DNA of 64,000 nucleotides from DAOTWC01 sp048499435 (GCA_048499435.1 JASNZW010000004.1:62001-126000); one strand, 5' to 3'. Shown: positions 40,816 to 49,943, counted from the stretch's first letter. Numbers and translations are program-made. Notes: generated by a model from the letters alone, not told the origin.

Positions 40816-41889
40816 ATGAACACCACACAGACCAACCGACCCGTTTTCGCGCTGTGGCCGCTGGCCGGCCTGGCGCTGCTGATCGCGCTCACGCTGCTGG
40901 CGGCGGAGCTGGACTACCTGATCGCGGCGCTGTTCAGGGCGCAGGGCGTGGCGCGCAACCCGTTCGAATACCCGCTGACGGCGGTGCTGGTCGGCCTGGC
41001 GGCCAACGGCCTGCTGCGGCTGACCGGCGTGTACGCGCGGGCGCGGCCCGCCTTCCGCACGGAGTTCTTCCTCAAGATCGGGCTGGTGCTGCTGGGGGCG
41101 CGCGTCAGCCTGGGCGACCTGCTGGCGACCGGGGCCGCCGGGCTGGTGCAGGCGGTGATCATGGTGACGGCGGTGTTTTTCTTCACCTGGTGGCTGGCCG
41201 GGCGCTTTAAGCTGCCGCCGACGCTCAAGGCGGTGATGGCCGCCGCTGTTTCGATCTGCGGCGTGTCGGCGGCTATCGCGGCGGCGGGCGCGGTGCTGGC
41301 GAAGAAAGAGGAAGTGACGTACATCGCCGCGCTGGTGATTCTGACTGCCATCCCGCTGATGGTGCTGATGCCGCCGCTGGCGGGCGCGCTGGGGCTGTCG
41401 CCGCAGGTGGCGGGCGCGTGGTTCGGCGGCAACATCGACACGACGGCGGCGGTGGTGGGCGCGGGCACGATTCACGGGCCGGAGGCGCAGCAGGTGGCCG
41501 CCGTCGTCAAGATGGCGCAGAACGTGCTGATCGGCTTTGTGGCGTTCGCGCTGGCGCTGTATTTCGCTGTCGTGGTCGAGGGCGACAAAGGCCAGCGCCC
41601 CCGCCTGGCGGTGATCTGGCAGCGGTTTCCCAAGTTCGTGATCGGCTTTGTGATTGTGAGCGCGCTGGCGACGCTGGGCGCGTTCACGCCGGGGATCGCC
41701 AAAGAGATCGAGCGCGCCGGCCAATGGGCGTTCGCGCTGGCGTTCGTGTGTATCGGCGTCGAGTTCGCGCCCGGCGCGATCCGCGAGATGGGCTGGCGGC
41801 CGGTGGCTGTCTATCTGGGCGCGACCGCGTTCAACACGGTGCTGGCGCTGCTGGTGGCGGCGGTGATTTTCGGCGCGCTGGGGGCATAA
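40816..41889 (+). CDS. YeiH-family putative sulfate exporter
   Basis: A 357-residue protein with about 10 membrane helices, of the Cons_hypoth698 (YeiH/PSE) family. Recognisable stretches are TEFFLKIGLVLLGARVSLGDLL, SICGVSAAIAAAGAVLAKKEEVTY, and GAWFGGNIDTTAAVVGAG. Members are proposed anion or sulfonate exporters; substrate not proven. It is co-directional with pheS and sits 22 bases after the small membrane protein. Confidence 0.9.
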   Translation: MNTTQTNRPVFALWPLAGLALLIALTLLAAELDYLIAALFRAQGVARNPFEYPLTAVLVGLAANGLLRLTGVYARARPAFRTEFFLKIGLVLLGARVSLGDLLATGAAGLVQAVIMVTAVFFFTWWLAGRFKLPPTLKAVMAAAVSICGVSAAIAAAGAVLAKKEEVTYIAALVILTAIPLMVLMPPLAGALGLSPQVAGAWFGGNIDTTAAVVGAGTIHGPEAQQVAAVVKMAQNVLIGFVAFALALYFAVVVEGDKGQRPRLAVIWQRFPKFVIGFVIVSALATLGAFTPGIAKEIERAGQWAFALAFVCIGVEFAPGAIREMGWRPVAVYLGATAFNTVLALLVAAVIFGALGA

Positions 41890-41916
41890 GTGCTGAACTG
41901 ATTGATAACACAAAAT

Positions 41917-41950
41917 GTGCTTCGGGGTTCCACGTAGAACTCCGAAGCAC
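41917..41950. terminator. Hairpin between the YeiH gene and the low-GC DUF262 gene
   Basis: GTGCTTCGGGGTTC (41917-41930) pairs with GAACTCCGAAGCAC (41937-41950), 14 bp with one G-U, loop 6. It is followed by GTTATCT rather than a U-run. On the minus strand it ends ATTTTGTG. It coincides with the shift to low GC at about 41900. Confidence 0.55.
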
Positions 41951-41991
41951 GTTATCTATAGATCAGGTTAACCAATAGTTAAGAGGAAGAA

Positions 41992-43863
41992 ATGAACACA
42001 TTCCAGGAACAGGAAAACTTGAATATATCAAGCGAAGGCAAGATTTTCACACCCAAGTCAGAGTTGTTGCTAGATATACTGAGAGACATTCAACTACATA
42101 AGACGGCTTTGCCCAATTTCCAACGGCCCTGGGTTTGGGAACCCGATATGGTACGAGATCTGATTATATCTGTTGCCTATCGTTACCCGGCCGGGAGTCT
42201 CTTGACAATGCCTGTTGTGGGCAATAACGGTAAATTTGCCATGAGGCCTTTTGAGGGGGCTGGCCCACAGCTAAAGACAACGCCAGGGGTGATGGTTCTT
42301 GACGGTCAGCAGCGCCTAACGAGTCTTTTTCAGGCTTTGTACAGCAAAAAGGGGGTGACCTATAAAGGGCGTATATATCACTTTTATCTGGACATAGAGC
42401 ATTTGCTATCAGATCCTGACGGGGACATTGAGATCGGTGACCCTTACTTTGAAGGTGCGCTTTTCTATGTTATTTCAGACAAACGCACGGGTAAAAAGGT
42501 TCGGTACGACAACCTGTCACCAAGATATGAGATAACAACGCCGGATCAGGAAATTGAAAACGGTGCCATGCCTCTCTATGCCATCTTTAATCCGAATTTT
42601 CTAGAGGAATGGAAGAACCGTTTTCAATTGAGTAAAGCAAACAATGAAATGTCGCAGTTACTGGAACACCAAAAATTATGGAAAAAGTTAGTGGAAAGCT
42701 GGATTACCAGAATACAAACCTATCCTTTCCCTGTTATCGAACTTCGCAGCGACATGCCGTTGAGCGCTATCTGCCACATTTTCGAGAAGGTCAACAGTAC
42801 GGGCAAGCCACTGGATGTATTTGAGCTGGCTACGGCTGTGTTATGGGCACAGGGATTCGAGTTAAACACGCGGTGGTCAATGACCATCGGGAGACTCAAA
42901 CAATGGTTCCCAATGCAGCAGCCCCTTCTCGGTACACATTTCCTGCAAGGGTTATCGCTTCTTCATACCCTGAGCGAGAAACACCAGAATCCTGAAGTTT
43001 CGGTTAGCTGCCGGAGACAGGATTTACTGAGTCTGGGTAGGGGAGTTGTTGACAAGTGGTGGGAGCTGCTCGTAGATGGTTATCGCGAAGCAGCGCAGTT
43101 CATGAATGATCAAGGTATCCTGTCAGAAAGGATTTTGCCTTATACAACCTTAATTGTCCCGCTTGCTACAATCTTCGCTTACATCAAGCACACTAAGGGC
43201 GCGTCAAGTGTAGGAAGTGCCCACCAGAAAATCTCTCAATGGTACTGGTGCAGTGTTTTCAGCGCGCGTTACAGCAGCCGCATTGAGACCGCTACAGCCC
43301 AGGACTGTGATCAAGTTCTGAGTTGGATAGATGGTGGGCCTGTGCCTGATGTGGTCAGGAAGTTTACATTTCGTTCAGATGCTTTACAGGAAATCACCTC
43401 GCTTCGTAATGTGATTTACAAAGGCGTGCTGTGTCTGCTGGCGCGCAATGGCGCTAAGGACTTCGGCGGTGGTGGAAAACTGTCAACCGCGCTGTTTTAC
43501 GACACATCTCAGGATCATCATCACATTTTCCCAACTGATGCGCTAGCGCGTTTGAAAATCCATGACCCGCGCGCCAATACCATTGTCAATAAAACACTCA
43601 TCAGCAGTGCAGTGAACCGTAGTATTGGAGGGCGTTTGCCTTCAGAATACGTGAGCGACTGGCGCAAAAGACTCGATGTGTCTTTCGATCAGATTCTCGC
43701 TTCACACGCGATCAGTGCCGACAGGTTGGTTTCGGATAATTGGGATGATTTTGTCAATGATCGCCGCGAAAGACTGCGCGCGCTGATCGAAGAAGCATGT
43801 GGCGGGAGTTACCAACCGTTCACAAACACCGATGAAATTGAAGTAGAACAAGAGGAAGAGTAG
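41992..43863 (+). CDS. DUF262 domain protein with HNH-like C-terminus (GmrSD-like)
   Basis: A 623-residue protein. The N-terminal DUF262/ParB-like domain has LPNFQRPWVWEPDMVRDLI, YPAGSLLTMPV and the hallmark DGQQRLTSL. IFEKVNSTGKPLDVFELA is a second DUF262 mark. The C-terminal region contains QDHHHIFPTDAL and a late NKTLISSAVNRSIGGRLPSEYV, the pattern of DUF1524-like HNH domains. GmrSD-type proteins act as nucleotide-dependent restriction of modified DNA. GC content is visibly lower than neighbours and codon use more AT-rich, indicating recent transfer. AAGAGGAAG precedes the ATG. Its stop is 6 bases before pheT. Confidence 0.88.
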   Translation: MNTFQEQENLNISSEGKIFTPKSELLLDILRDIQLHKTALPNFQRPWVWEPDMVRDLIISVAYRYPAGSLLTMPVVGNNGKFAMRPFEGAGPQLKTTPGVMVLDGQQRLTSLFQALYSKKGVTYKGRIYHFYLDIEHLLSDPDGDIEIGDPYFEGALFYVISDKRTGKKVRYDNLSPRYEITTPDQEIENGAMPLYAIFNPNFLEEWKNRFQLSKANNEMSQLLEHQKLWKKLVESWITRIQTYPFPVIELRSDMPLSAICHIFEKVNSTGKPLDVFELATAVLWAQGFELNTRWSMTIGRLKQWFPMQQPLLGTHFLQGLSLLHTLSEKHQNPEVSVSCRRQDLLSLGRGVVDKWWELLVDGYREAAQFMNDQGILSERILPYTTLIVPLATIFAYIKHTKGASSVGSAHQKISQWYWCSVFSARYSSRIETATAQDCDQVLSWIDGGPVPDVVRKFTFRSDALQEITSLRNVIYKGVLCLLARNGAKDFGGGGKLSTALFYDTSQDHHHIFPTDALARLKIHDPRANTIVNKTLISSAVNRSIGGRLPSEYVSDWRKRLDVSFDQILASHAISADRLVSDNWDDFVNDRRERLRALIEEACGGSYQPFTNTDEIEVEQEEE

Positions 43864-43869
43864 AACCCT

Positions 43870-46422
43870 ATGCTTGTACCGCTGTCATGGTTGAAAGAGT
43901 TCGTCGAGATTGATATCCCAGCGGAGGTGCTGGCCGAACGGCTGACGCTGGCCGGGCTGGAGGTGGGCGGGCTGCGCTATATCGGCGTGCCGCAGAACCG
44001 CATCCCCGGCGTGCGCCGCCCGGCGTCCGACCATCTGGTGTGGGCGCGCGACAAAATCCTGCTCGGCGCGGTGCGCGAGGTGCAGCCGCACCCCAACGCT
44101 GACCGGCTGGTGCTGGCGCTGGTGGACTACGGCGGGGCGGAGATCGAGCCGTGTGTCACCGGCGCGACCAACCTGTTCCCCTACCGCGACCAGGGCAGGC
44201 TGGCCGCGCCGCTGTGGGTAGCCTTCGCCGCTGAGGGCGCGGAGGTGTGGGATGGCTACGCCGACCCGCCGAAGCGCATGATCCTCAAGGAAAAGGCGCT
44301 GCGCGGCATCCCGAACCGCAGCATGGTGTGTTCGGAAAAGGAACTGGGCATCAGCGACGAACACGAGGGCGTCATCCTGATGGCGGACGCCGGCGGCTTT
44401 GCGCCGGGCACGCCGCTGCAGGACGTGCTGGGCGATGTGATCTTCGACATCGAGCTGACGCCCAACCTGGCGCGCTGCTACAACATCCTGGGCGTGGCGC
44501 GCGAGGTGGCCGCGCTGCTCGACAAGCCGCTGCGCGAGCCGTCTTACGACTTCGTGGCCGCTGGCGCGCCTATCGCGACGCAGGCCGCCATCGAAATCCG
44601 CAAGCCGGCGCTCAACCCGCGTTTCACGCTGGCGCTGCTGCGCGACACCACCATCAAACCGTCGCCAGAGTGGATGCAGCGCCGCCTCAAGCTGGTGGGC
44701 CAGCGCCCGATCAACAACATCGTGGACGTGACCAACTATATCATGTTCGAGATCGGCCAGCCGCTGCACGCCTTCGACTATGACAAGCTGGTGGCGCGCG
44801 CCGGCGGCCAGCCGCCGACGATCATTACGCGCCTGCCTGAAGCGGGCGAGACGCTGGCGACGCTGGATGAGGCCCACCGCCAGCTTGAGCCGCACAACAT
44901 CCTGGTGTGCGACACGGCGGGCGCGCTCAGTTTGGGCGGCGTGATCGGCGGCGCGGAGACTGAGATCACGGCGGCGACGCGCAGCGTGCTGCTGGAAGCG
45001 GCCAACTGGGACTTTATCAACACCCGGCGCACGATGCAGTCGCAGAAGGTGACCACTGACGCCGGGCTGCGCTTCAGCCGGGGCGTGCACCCCAGCCGGG
45101 CGCTGCTGGGCGTGACGCGCGGCATCGAGCTGATGCGCCAGCTCGGCGGCGGGACGGTGGCGCAGGGCGTGATTGACGATTACCCGCTGCCGCCGCCGCC
45201 AGTGGTGGTTGACCTGCGCGTCAGCGAGATAAGCCGCCTGCTGGGCATTGACTTCGACGCGCCGACGGCGGCGGCGCTGCTGCGCCGGCTCGGCTTCACG
45301 GTGGCGGACGCCGGCGCGGCCCTGCGCGTGACCGTGCCCGATCACCGCCTGGACATCAGCGCCGAGCCGGCCACGGGGCAGGCTGATCTGATTGAGGAAA
45401 TCGCGCGCATCTACGGCTACAACCGGCTGCCGACGACGATGATCGCCGACGAGATGCCGGAGCAGCGCGCCAACCCCACGCTGGAAAACGAGGAACGCAC
45501 CCGCGACGCGCTGGTGGCGCTTGGCCTGCGCGAGAACATCAGCTACCGGCTGGTCTCGCCAGAGCGCGAGGCGCTGCTGTTCCCGCCCGGCGCGACAGGG
45601 CTGCCGCAGGGCCGCTATGTACGGCTGGCGAACCCGATCGCCGCCGACAAAACCGCGCTGCGCCAGACGCTGCTGCTCAGCCTGCTCGAAAACGCGCGCG
45701 CCAACAGCCGCTACACCGCGCGCCAGCAGACGTTCGAGATCGGCAGCGTGTATTTCAAGCAGCCTGACGCGCCGCTGCCCGCTGAGCCGCGCCGTTTGGG
45801 GCTGCTCATCACCGGGCCGCGCCGCGCCGCCGACTGGGCCGCCGGGGCCGAGGGCGAAAACGTGGATTTCTTCGACCTTAAAGGGGTTGTCGAGGGGCTG
45901 CTGCGCGACTTACACATTGAGGGGGCCGAATACGCCCCCGCCGCGCAGCCGACGTTCCACCCTGGGCGCTCGGCGCTGCTGCGCGTGCAGGGCGTGGACA
46001 TTGGCGCGTTTGGCGAGCTGCATCCGGCGGTGGCGCAGGCCTTTGAGCTGACCGCCGCGCCGGTGCTGGCCGCCGAGTTCGACCTGGACGCGCTGCTGAG
46101 CTTCGTCAGCGGCATGTACCCGGTGCGGCCGCTGCCGACCACGCCGCCGGTGTACCAGGATATCGCGCTGGTGGTGAAAGAGGATACGTCCGCCGCTGAG
46201 GTTGAAGCGGTGATCGTCAGGGCGGGCGGCAGCCTGCTGCGCGGCGTGACGCTGTTCGACGTGTTCCGGGGCGGCGCTGTGCCTGCCGGCCACAAGAGCC
46301 TGGCGTACAGCCTGGTGTATCAGGCGGAGGACCGCACGCTGACCGACAAAGAGGTGGCGAAGGTGCACACGAAGATCGTGCGGGCCGCTGAGGCGCAGTT
46401 AGGCGCGAAGCTGCGCGCATAG
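43870..46422 (+). CDS. pheT: Phenylalanyl-tRNA synthetase beta subunit
   Basis: An 850-residue, full-length PheT. It has the N-terminal tRNA-binding domain (VREVQPHPNADRLVLALVDYGG), the B3/B4 editing domain (about 215-400, IVDVTNYIMFEIGQPLHAFDYDK), B5 (about 420-490), the catalytic-like core (IEEIARIYGYNRLPTTMI), and a ferredoxin-fold anticodon-binding domain at the end (YPVRPLPTTPPVYQDIALVV). It pairs with PheS. The start is 6 bases after the foreign DUF262 gene, so it may be expressed from that gene's transcript or by read-through from the T-box transcript. Confidence 0.97.
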   Translation: MLVPLSWLKEFVEIDIPAEVLAERLTLAGLEVGGLRYIGVPQNRIPGVRRPASDHLVWARDKILLGAVREVQPHPNADRLVLALVDYGGAEIEPCVTGATNLFPYRDQGRLAAPLWVAFAAEGAEVWDGYADPPKRMILKEKALRGIPNRSMVCSEKELGISDEHEGVILMADAGGFAPGTPLQDVLGDVIFDIELTPNLARCYNILGVAREVAALLDKPLREPSYDFVAAGAPIATQAAIEIRKPALNPRFTLALLRDTTIKPSPEWMQRRLKLVGQRPINNIVDVTNYIMFEIGQPLHAFDYDKLVARAGGQPPTIITRLPEAGETLATLDEAHRQLEPHNILVCDTAGALSLGGVIGGAETEITAATRSVLLEAANWDFINTRRTMQSQKVTTDAGLRFSRGVHPSRALLGVTRGIELMRQLGGGTVAQGVIDDYPLPPPPVVVDLRVSEISRLLGIDFDAPTAAALLRRLGFTVADAGAALRVTVPDHRLDISAEPATGQADLIEEIARIYGYNRLPTTMIADEMPEQRANPTLENEERTRDALVALGLRENISYRLVSPEREALLFPPGATGLPQGRYVRLANPIAADKTALRQTLLLSLLENARANSRYTARQQTFEIGSVYFKQPDAPLPAEPRRLGLLITGPRRAADWAAGAEGENVDFFDLKGVVEGLLRDLHIEGAEYAPAAQPTFHPGRSALLRVQGVDIGAFGELHPAVAQAFELTAAPVLAAEFDLDALLSFVSGMYPVRPLPTTPPVYQDIALVVKEDTSAAEVEAVIVRAGGSLLRGVTLFDVFRGGAVPAGHKSLAYSLVYQAEDRTLTDKEVAKVHTKIVRAAEAQLGAKLRA

Positions 46423-46442
46423 GGAAAATCCTGGCTGGCGGC

Positions 46443-47303
46443 TTATGTGCCAAGCTGGCGCAGCAGCCACTCGATGAGCAGGTCGCCGGCGTCAGGGCGG
46501 TTTTGCAGGATGGCCGTGCCCTGCCCGGCCTGCTCCAGCGGCAGCAGGAATTTAGCGCCGGTGGCGTTGGCGTCCAGCTCGCTGGCGATGGCGAACGACT
46601 CCTGATCTTCGGCGCTGGCGGCCAGGAACAGCGGGCGCGGGTTGTACTGGAACAGGATGCTGGCCAGGCCAGCATCGAGCGGGCTGAGCAGCGCCGCCGC
46701 CGCGCAGGCCGGGGCCGCTGCGCAGCCGCGCAGCGTGATATCCGCGCCCGTGCCCGCGCCGATAACGGCGATGCGCGCCGGGTCAGCGATGCCGCTGGTG
46801 AGCGCGTCGAGCAGCGCCGGGAAATCCGCCAGGGCGGTGTCGGCGCGCGGCTGCATCACCAGCACCGTGAAGCCGGCGGCGTAGAGCTGGTCGGGGAAAT
46901 CGCCCCAGCTCAGCCGGTCTGGCCCCAGCAGCAGCACGCCGGGCACGCGCGCCTCGGTGTGGGCCAGCAGCGCGCCGGTCAGCAGCGCGCCGTCGGGCGC
47001 GGCCAGCTCAACTGTCTGCTCCACGCCGTTCGCTGCGCCAACGGCCAGCGGCGGCAGCGCGGCCTGGTTGGGCAGGGCGGCGGCGGTCGGATTGTTCTGG
47101 CCGGGGCCGGTGGCCGCGCTGTTCGCCGGCGGCTCAGTGGGCGGGCCGAGGAATGGGTTGCTGGTGGGGGCCGTCGTCGGCCCGCTGAGCGGGGCGCGCG
47201 TAGGCGCCGGCGTTGGGGCGTCGGCGGCGCAGCCGGCGGCCAGCGCCAGCGCGAACAGCAGCGCGGCGCGCTGCGCCTGTCGAACGGCTGGCAGGGCGAT
47301 CAT
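46443..47303 (-). CDS. Lipoprotein with alpha/beta-hydrolase fold, nucleophile not evident
   Basis: A 286-residue protein with a lipoprotein signal (LFALALAAGC, lipid-attached Cys25) and a Pro/Thr-rich spacer to about residue 70. A dienelactone-hydrolase-like core follows: GVLLLGPDRLSWGDFPDQLYAAGFTVLVMQPR, DPARIAVIGAGTGADITLRGC, then RPLFLAASAEDQESF. At the nucleophile elbow, where GxSxG or GxCxG is expected, the sequence is GAGTG, so a Gly replaces the Ser. A catalytic role is doubtful; ligand binding is possible. It converges on pheT and shares the 20-base gap. Confidence 0.75.
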   Translation of the reverse strand: MIALPAVRQAQRAALLFALALAAGCAADAPTPAPTRAPLSGPTTAPTSNPFLGPPTEPPANSAATGPGQNNPTAAALPNQAALPPLAVGAANGVEQTVELAAPDGALLTGALLAHTEARVPGVLLLGPDRLSWGDFPDQLYAAGFTVLVMQPRADTALADFPALLDALTSGIADPARIAVIGAGTGADITLRGCAAAPACAAAALLSPLDAGLASILFQYNPRPLFLAASAEDQESFAIASELDANATGAKFLLPLEQAGQGTAILQNRPDAGDLLIEWLLRQLGT

Positions 47304-47314
47304 ACGGGCGCGCC

Positions 47315-48082
47315 TCAGACGGGCCGGGCCACGACGATCATGCGCTCGCAGCCGTCCTCGAACGGGCTGCGGTCGGCGTCGCCGTACACTTCGACCGGCT
47401 CGAAGCCGGCCTGCGCCAGCAGCAGCCGCACTTCCGGGTAAAAGAAGTAGCGGAACACCGCCGGTGCGATGGTGCGCTGCACCATCCCCTGGGCGGTGAT
47501 TTCGTCGTAAATCCAGGTGACGTGCATCAACTGCTGTACGCGGTCCAGGTAGCTGACGGCCTGCTGCATGATGAGGTGGCCGCTTTCGGCGTCGATAAAC
47601 GTGCGCTCCAGCGTGAGCGCGCTGCTGTCCTGGGTGGCGAACGTTTCGCCGGCGTTGGGCAGGTCAATCACCAGCGCGCCGCCCGGCGCGGCCCAGCGGC
47701 GCATAAGCTGGAGCAGGGCGAGCTGCTGCGGCTGGTCGTGGAAGTGCATCAGGCTGTTGTATGACAGCAGCGCCAGCTTAAACGCCGTGCCCGGCGCGTA
47801 GGCCAGCACGTCGCCCTGGTGGATGGTGACGCGCTCGCGCAGGTGCGGGAGCGCCGCCAGCCGGCGGCGGGCGCGGTCGAGCATGGCCTGTTCGCTGTCA
47901 ACGCCGTAAACGGCGTGGCCTTCCTGCGCCAGGTGGAACAGCACGCGGCCTGTGCCGCAGCCGACATCCAGCACCGGGCTGCCATATTCTTCAGCCAGCT
48001 CGCTGTAAAGCACCAGATCGTCGGTGCGGTCGGTATGTTCCGCGTCGTAATAGCGGGCAATCGTGGCGTAGAATCCGCACAT
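47315..48082 (-). CDS. Class I SAM-dependent methyltransferase
   Basis: A 255-residue enzyme. Motif I is SPVLDVGCGTGRVLFHLAQEGHAVYGVD, followed by a post-I acidic residue, HQGDVLAY, and LLSYNSLMHF (motif II). The N-terminus FYATIARYYDAEHTDRTDDL is typical of small-molecule methyltransferases with a DUF-type lid. The substrate is unknown. GGAGG precedes the ATG at 48082 by 10 bases; a start at 48115 is upstream of the predicted -10 (TACAAT on the minus strand, 48111-48106). Confidence 0.88.
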   Translation of the reverse strand: MCGFYATIARYYDAEHTDRTDDLVLYSELAEEYGSPVLDVGCGTGRVLFHLAQEGHAVYGVDSEQAMLDRARRRLAALPHLRERVTIHQGDVLAYAPGTAFKLALLSYNSLMHFHDQPQQLALLQLMRRWAAPGGALVIDLPNAGETFATQDSSALTLERTFIDAESGHLIMQQAVSYLDRVQQLMHVTWIYDEITAQGMVQRTIAPAVFRYFFYPEVRLLLAQAGFEPVEVYGDADRSPFEDGCERMIVVARPV

Positions 48083-48105
48083 GGCTGAATGTCCTCCGGC
48101 GGCAT

Positions 48106-48172
48106 ATTGTAGCACAGCTTCAGCGCCGGCGGGCCAGCGGCGTCTTGCCTCCGCGCCAGCTATGGGTACAAT
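48106..48172. promoter_or_regulatory. Divergent promoters: methyltransferase (minus) and first glycosidase (plus)
   Basis: On the plus strand TTGCCT (48145-48150), a 16-base spacer and TACAAT (48167-48172) precede the gene at 48227. On the minus strand TACAAT at 48111-48106 precedes the methyltransferase. Confidence 0.5.
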
Positions 48173-48226
48173 TCTGGCGATTAGCCTGCTGCTGCTGGTT
48201 TACTGCTGAGCTTTTGAGGTGCGTTA

Positions 48227-49879
48227 ATGATGCGACGATTCTGGTTAGTTATGGCTGTGGCGGCGGTTGTGCTGGCGGCGGGCGCGGTCAGCGCCCAGTC
48301 CGCTGACACGCTGACGAGCTTTGCCCAGCGCGGCAACCTGCGCGGCGGCCCTGGTGTGGACTGGGCGGTGATCGGCACGTATGACCCCGGCACGCCGTTC
48401 CGGGTGGATGGCCAGGCGTTCACCGGGGCGTGGGTGCGCGGCATTGCGCCGGACGGCAAGATCGGCTGGGCCTATACCGGCGGGCTGGCACTGGCCCCGG
48501 CGGACGCGGCGGCCCTGCGCCCGGTCTACCCGGAGACGCCGTTTACGCTGAGCGCGCCCCAGGGCGGGCCAGCGCCCGCCGCGCCCGCTGCGCCGCCCGC
48601 CCCGGCAGCGCCGGCCAACGCGGCCCCGCCGCCCGCCGCGGGCGGCAGCGGCGGCCCGGTGCAGACCACCACCGCCGCCGGCGTTAACATGCGCACAGCG
48701 CCCAACGCCAGCCTGATGAAAACGCTGGCTTTCGACGAAGCGATTACGGTGGACGGGCGCAGCGCCGACGGCGGTTGGGTGCGCGTCAGCACGGCGGACG
48801 GCGCGCGCGGCTGGGTCGCGCTCAGCTTTGTCGTGCTGTCTGGCCAGCAGTTCGCCCAACTGCCGGTTGTCGAGGGCGGCGCTGTTCAGCCGCCGGCCAG
48901 CGCGCCCGCCGCCAGCGCGCCCGCCGCCGCCGCGCCGCCGAGCGCGCCGGTGGTCAGCACGGCCCCGATAAGCGGCTTCAGCTACGGCGGGCACATCGCC
49001 AACCTGAGCGACGCGACCATCCAGCGGATGCGCGAGGCGGGCATGACCTGGATCAAGAAACAGGTGCGCTACCAGCCGGGCGTGGACGTAACGGGCATCA
49101 TTAACGCCGCGCACGGCGCGGGCTTCCGCGTGCTGCTGGGGATCGTTGGCGACCCCGCGCAGGTGATGGACCCCGGCTACCAGGACGCCTTCGCCGCTTA
49201 CCTGGGCAGCGTGGCCGCCGCTGGCGCGGACGCGATTGAGGTGTGGAACGAGCCAAACATTGACCGCGAATGGCCCGCCGGCAGCATCAGCCCGCAGGCG
49301 TTTACCGGCCTGCTGCGCCGCGCCTACGCCGCGATCAAGGCGGCCAACCCTAACACGCTGGTCATCAGCGGCGCGCCCGCGCCGACCGGCTTTTTCGGCG
49401 GGTGCAGCGGCGCGGGCTGCGACGACAACCTGTTTATCGCCGGGATGGCCGCCGCCGGGGCCGCCAGCTACATCGACTGCGTGGGCATCCACTACAACGA
49501 GGGCATCGTCCCGCCCAGCGCCACCAGCGGCGACCCGCGCGGCAGCAGCGGCCACTACACCCGCTATCTGGGTTCGATGATCACCACTTACAACCGGGCC
49601 TTTGGCGGGGCGCGCCCGCTGTGCTTCACCGAGCTGGGCTATCTTTCGCCGGAGGGCTTTGCCCCGCTGCCGGGCGGCTTCGCCTGGGCGGAGAACGTCA
49701 CTGTCGCGCAGCAGGCGGCCTGGCTGGCCGACGCGGTGCGCATCGCGGGCAGCCGGGGCGCGCGCCTGGTCATTGTCTGGAACGTGGATTTCACCACTTA
49801 CGGCGCTGACCCAATGGCCGGTTATGCCATGATTCGCCCGGACGGCTCGTGCCCGGCCTGCGCCGCGCTGGGCCGCTGA
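48227..49879 (+). CDS. Secreted protein: signal peptide, two SH3 domains, clan GH-A-like barrel
   Basis: A 550-residue protein with a signal peptide (about 1-25), a bacterial SH3 domain (about 30-85), a Pro/Ala linker, a second SH3 (about 145-205) and another linker. A (beta/alpha)8 glycosidase-like domain occupies about 255-550. The acid/base is Glu342 in EVWNEPNIDREW and the nucleophile Glu469 in CFTELGYLS, matching clan GH-A (GH5/GH39-like). SH3 domains probably bind the cell wall. The substrate cannot be told; a wall- or matrix-linked polysaccharide is plausible. It is first of four consecutive related genes. Confidence 0.85.
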   Translation: MMRRFWLVMAVAAVVLAAGAVSAQSADTLTSFAQRGNLRGGPGVDWAVIGTYDPGTPFRVDGQAFTGAWVRGIAPDGKIGWAYTGGLALAPADAAALRPVYPETPFTLSAPQGGPAPAAPAAPPAPAAPANAAPPPAAGGSGGPVQTTTAAGVNMRTAPNASLMKTLAFDEAITVDGRSADGGWVRVSTADGARGWVALSFVVLSGQQFAQLPVVEGGAVQPPASAPAASAPAAAAPPSAPVVSTAPISGFSYGGHIANLSDATIQRMREAGMTWIKKQVRYQPGVDVTGIINAAHGAGFRVLLGIVGDPAQVMDPGYQDAFAAYLGSVAAAGADAIEVWNEPNIDREWPAGSISPQAFTGLLRRAYAAIKAANPNTLVISGAPAPTGFFGGCSGAGCDDNLFIAGMAAAGAASYIDCVGIHYNEGIVPPSATSGDPRGSSGHYTRYLGSMITTYNRAFGGARPLCFTELGYLSPEGFAPLPGGFAWAENVTVAQQAAWLADAVRIAGSRGARLVIVWNVDFTTYGADPMAGYAMIRPDGSCPACAALGR

Positions 49880-49904
49880 CAAAACCACCGTCTGCACTAC
49901 GAAC

Positions 49905-49943
49905 TTCACATCACCGCCGGGCGCGGGGTATAATTGCCCCGCG
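49905..49943 (+). promoter_or_regulatory. Promoter of the second glycosidase gene with flanking inverted repeat
   Basis: TTCACA (49905-49910), an 18-base spacer and TATAAT (49929-49934). CGCGGGG (49922-49928) and CCCCGCG (49937-49943) form an inverted repeat that flanks the -10 box. It may be an operator or influence promoter melting. Confidence 0.55.
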
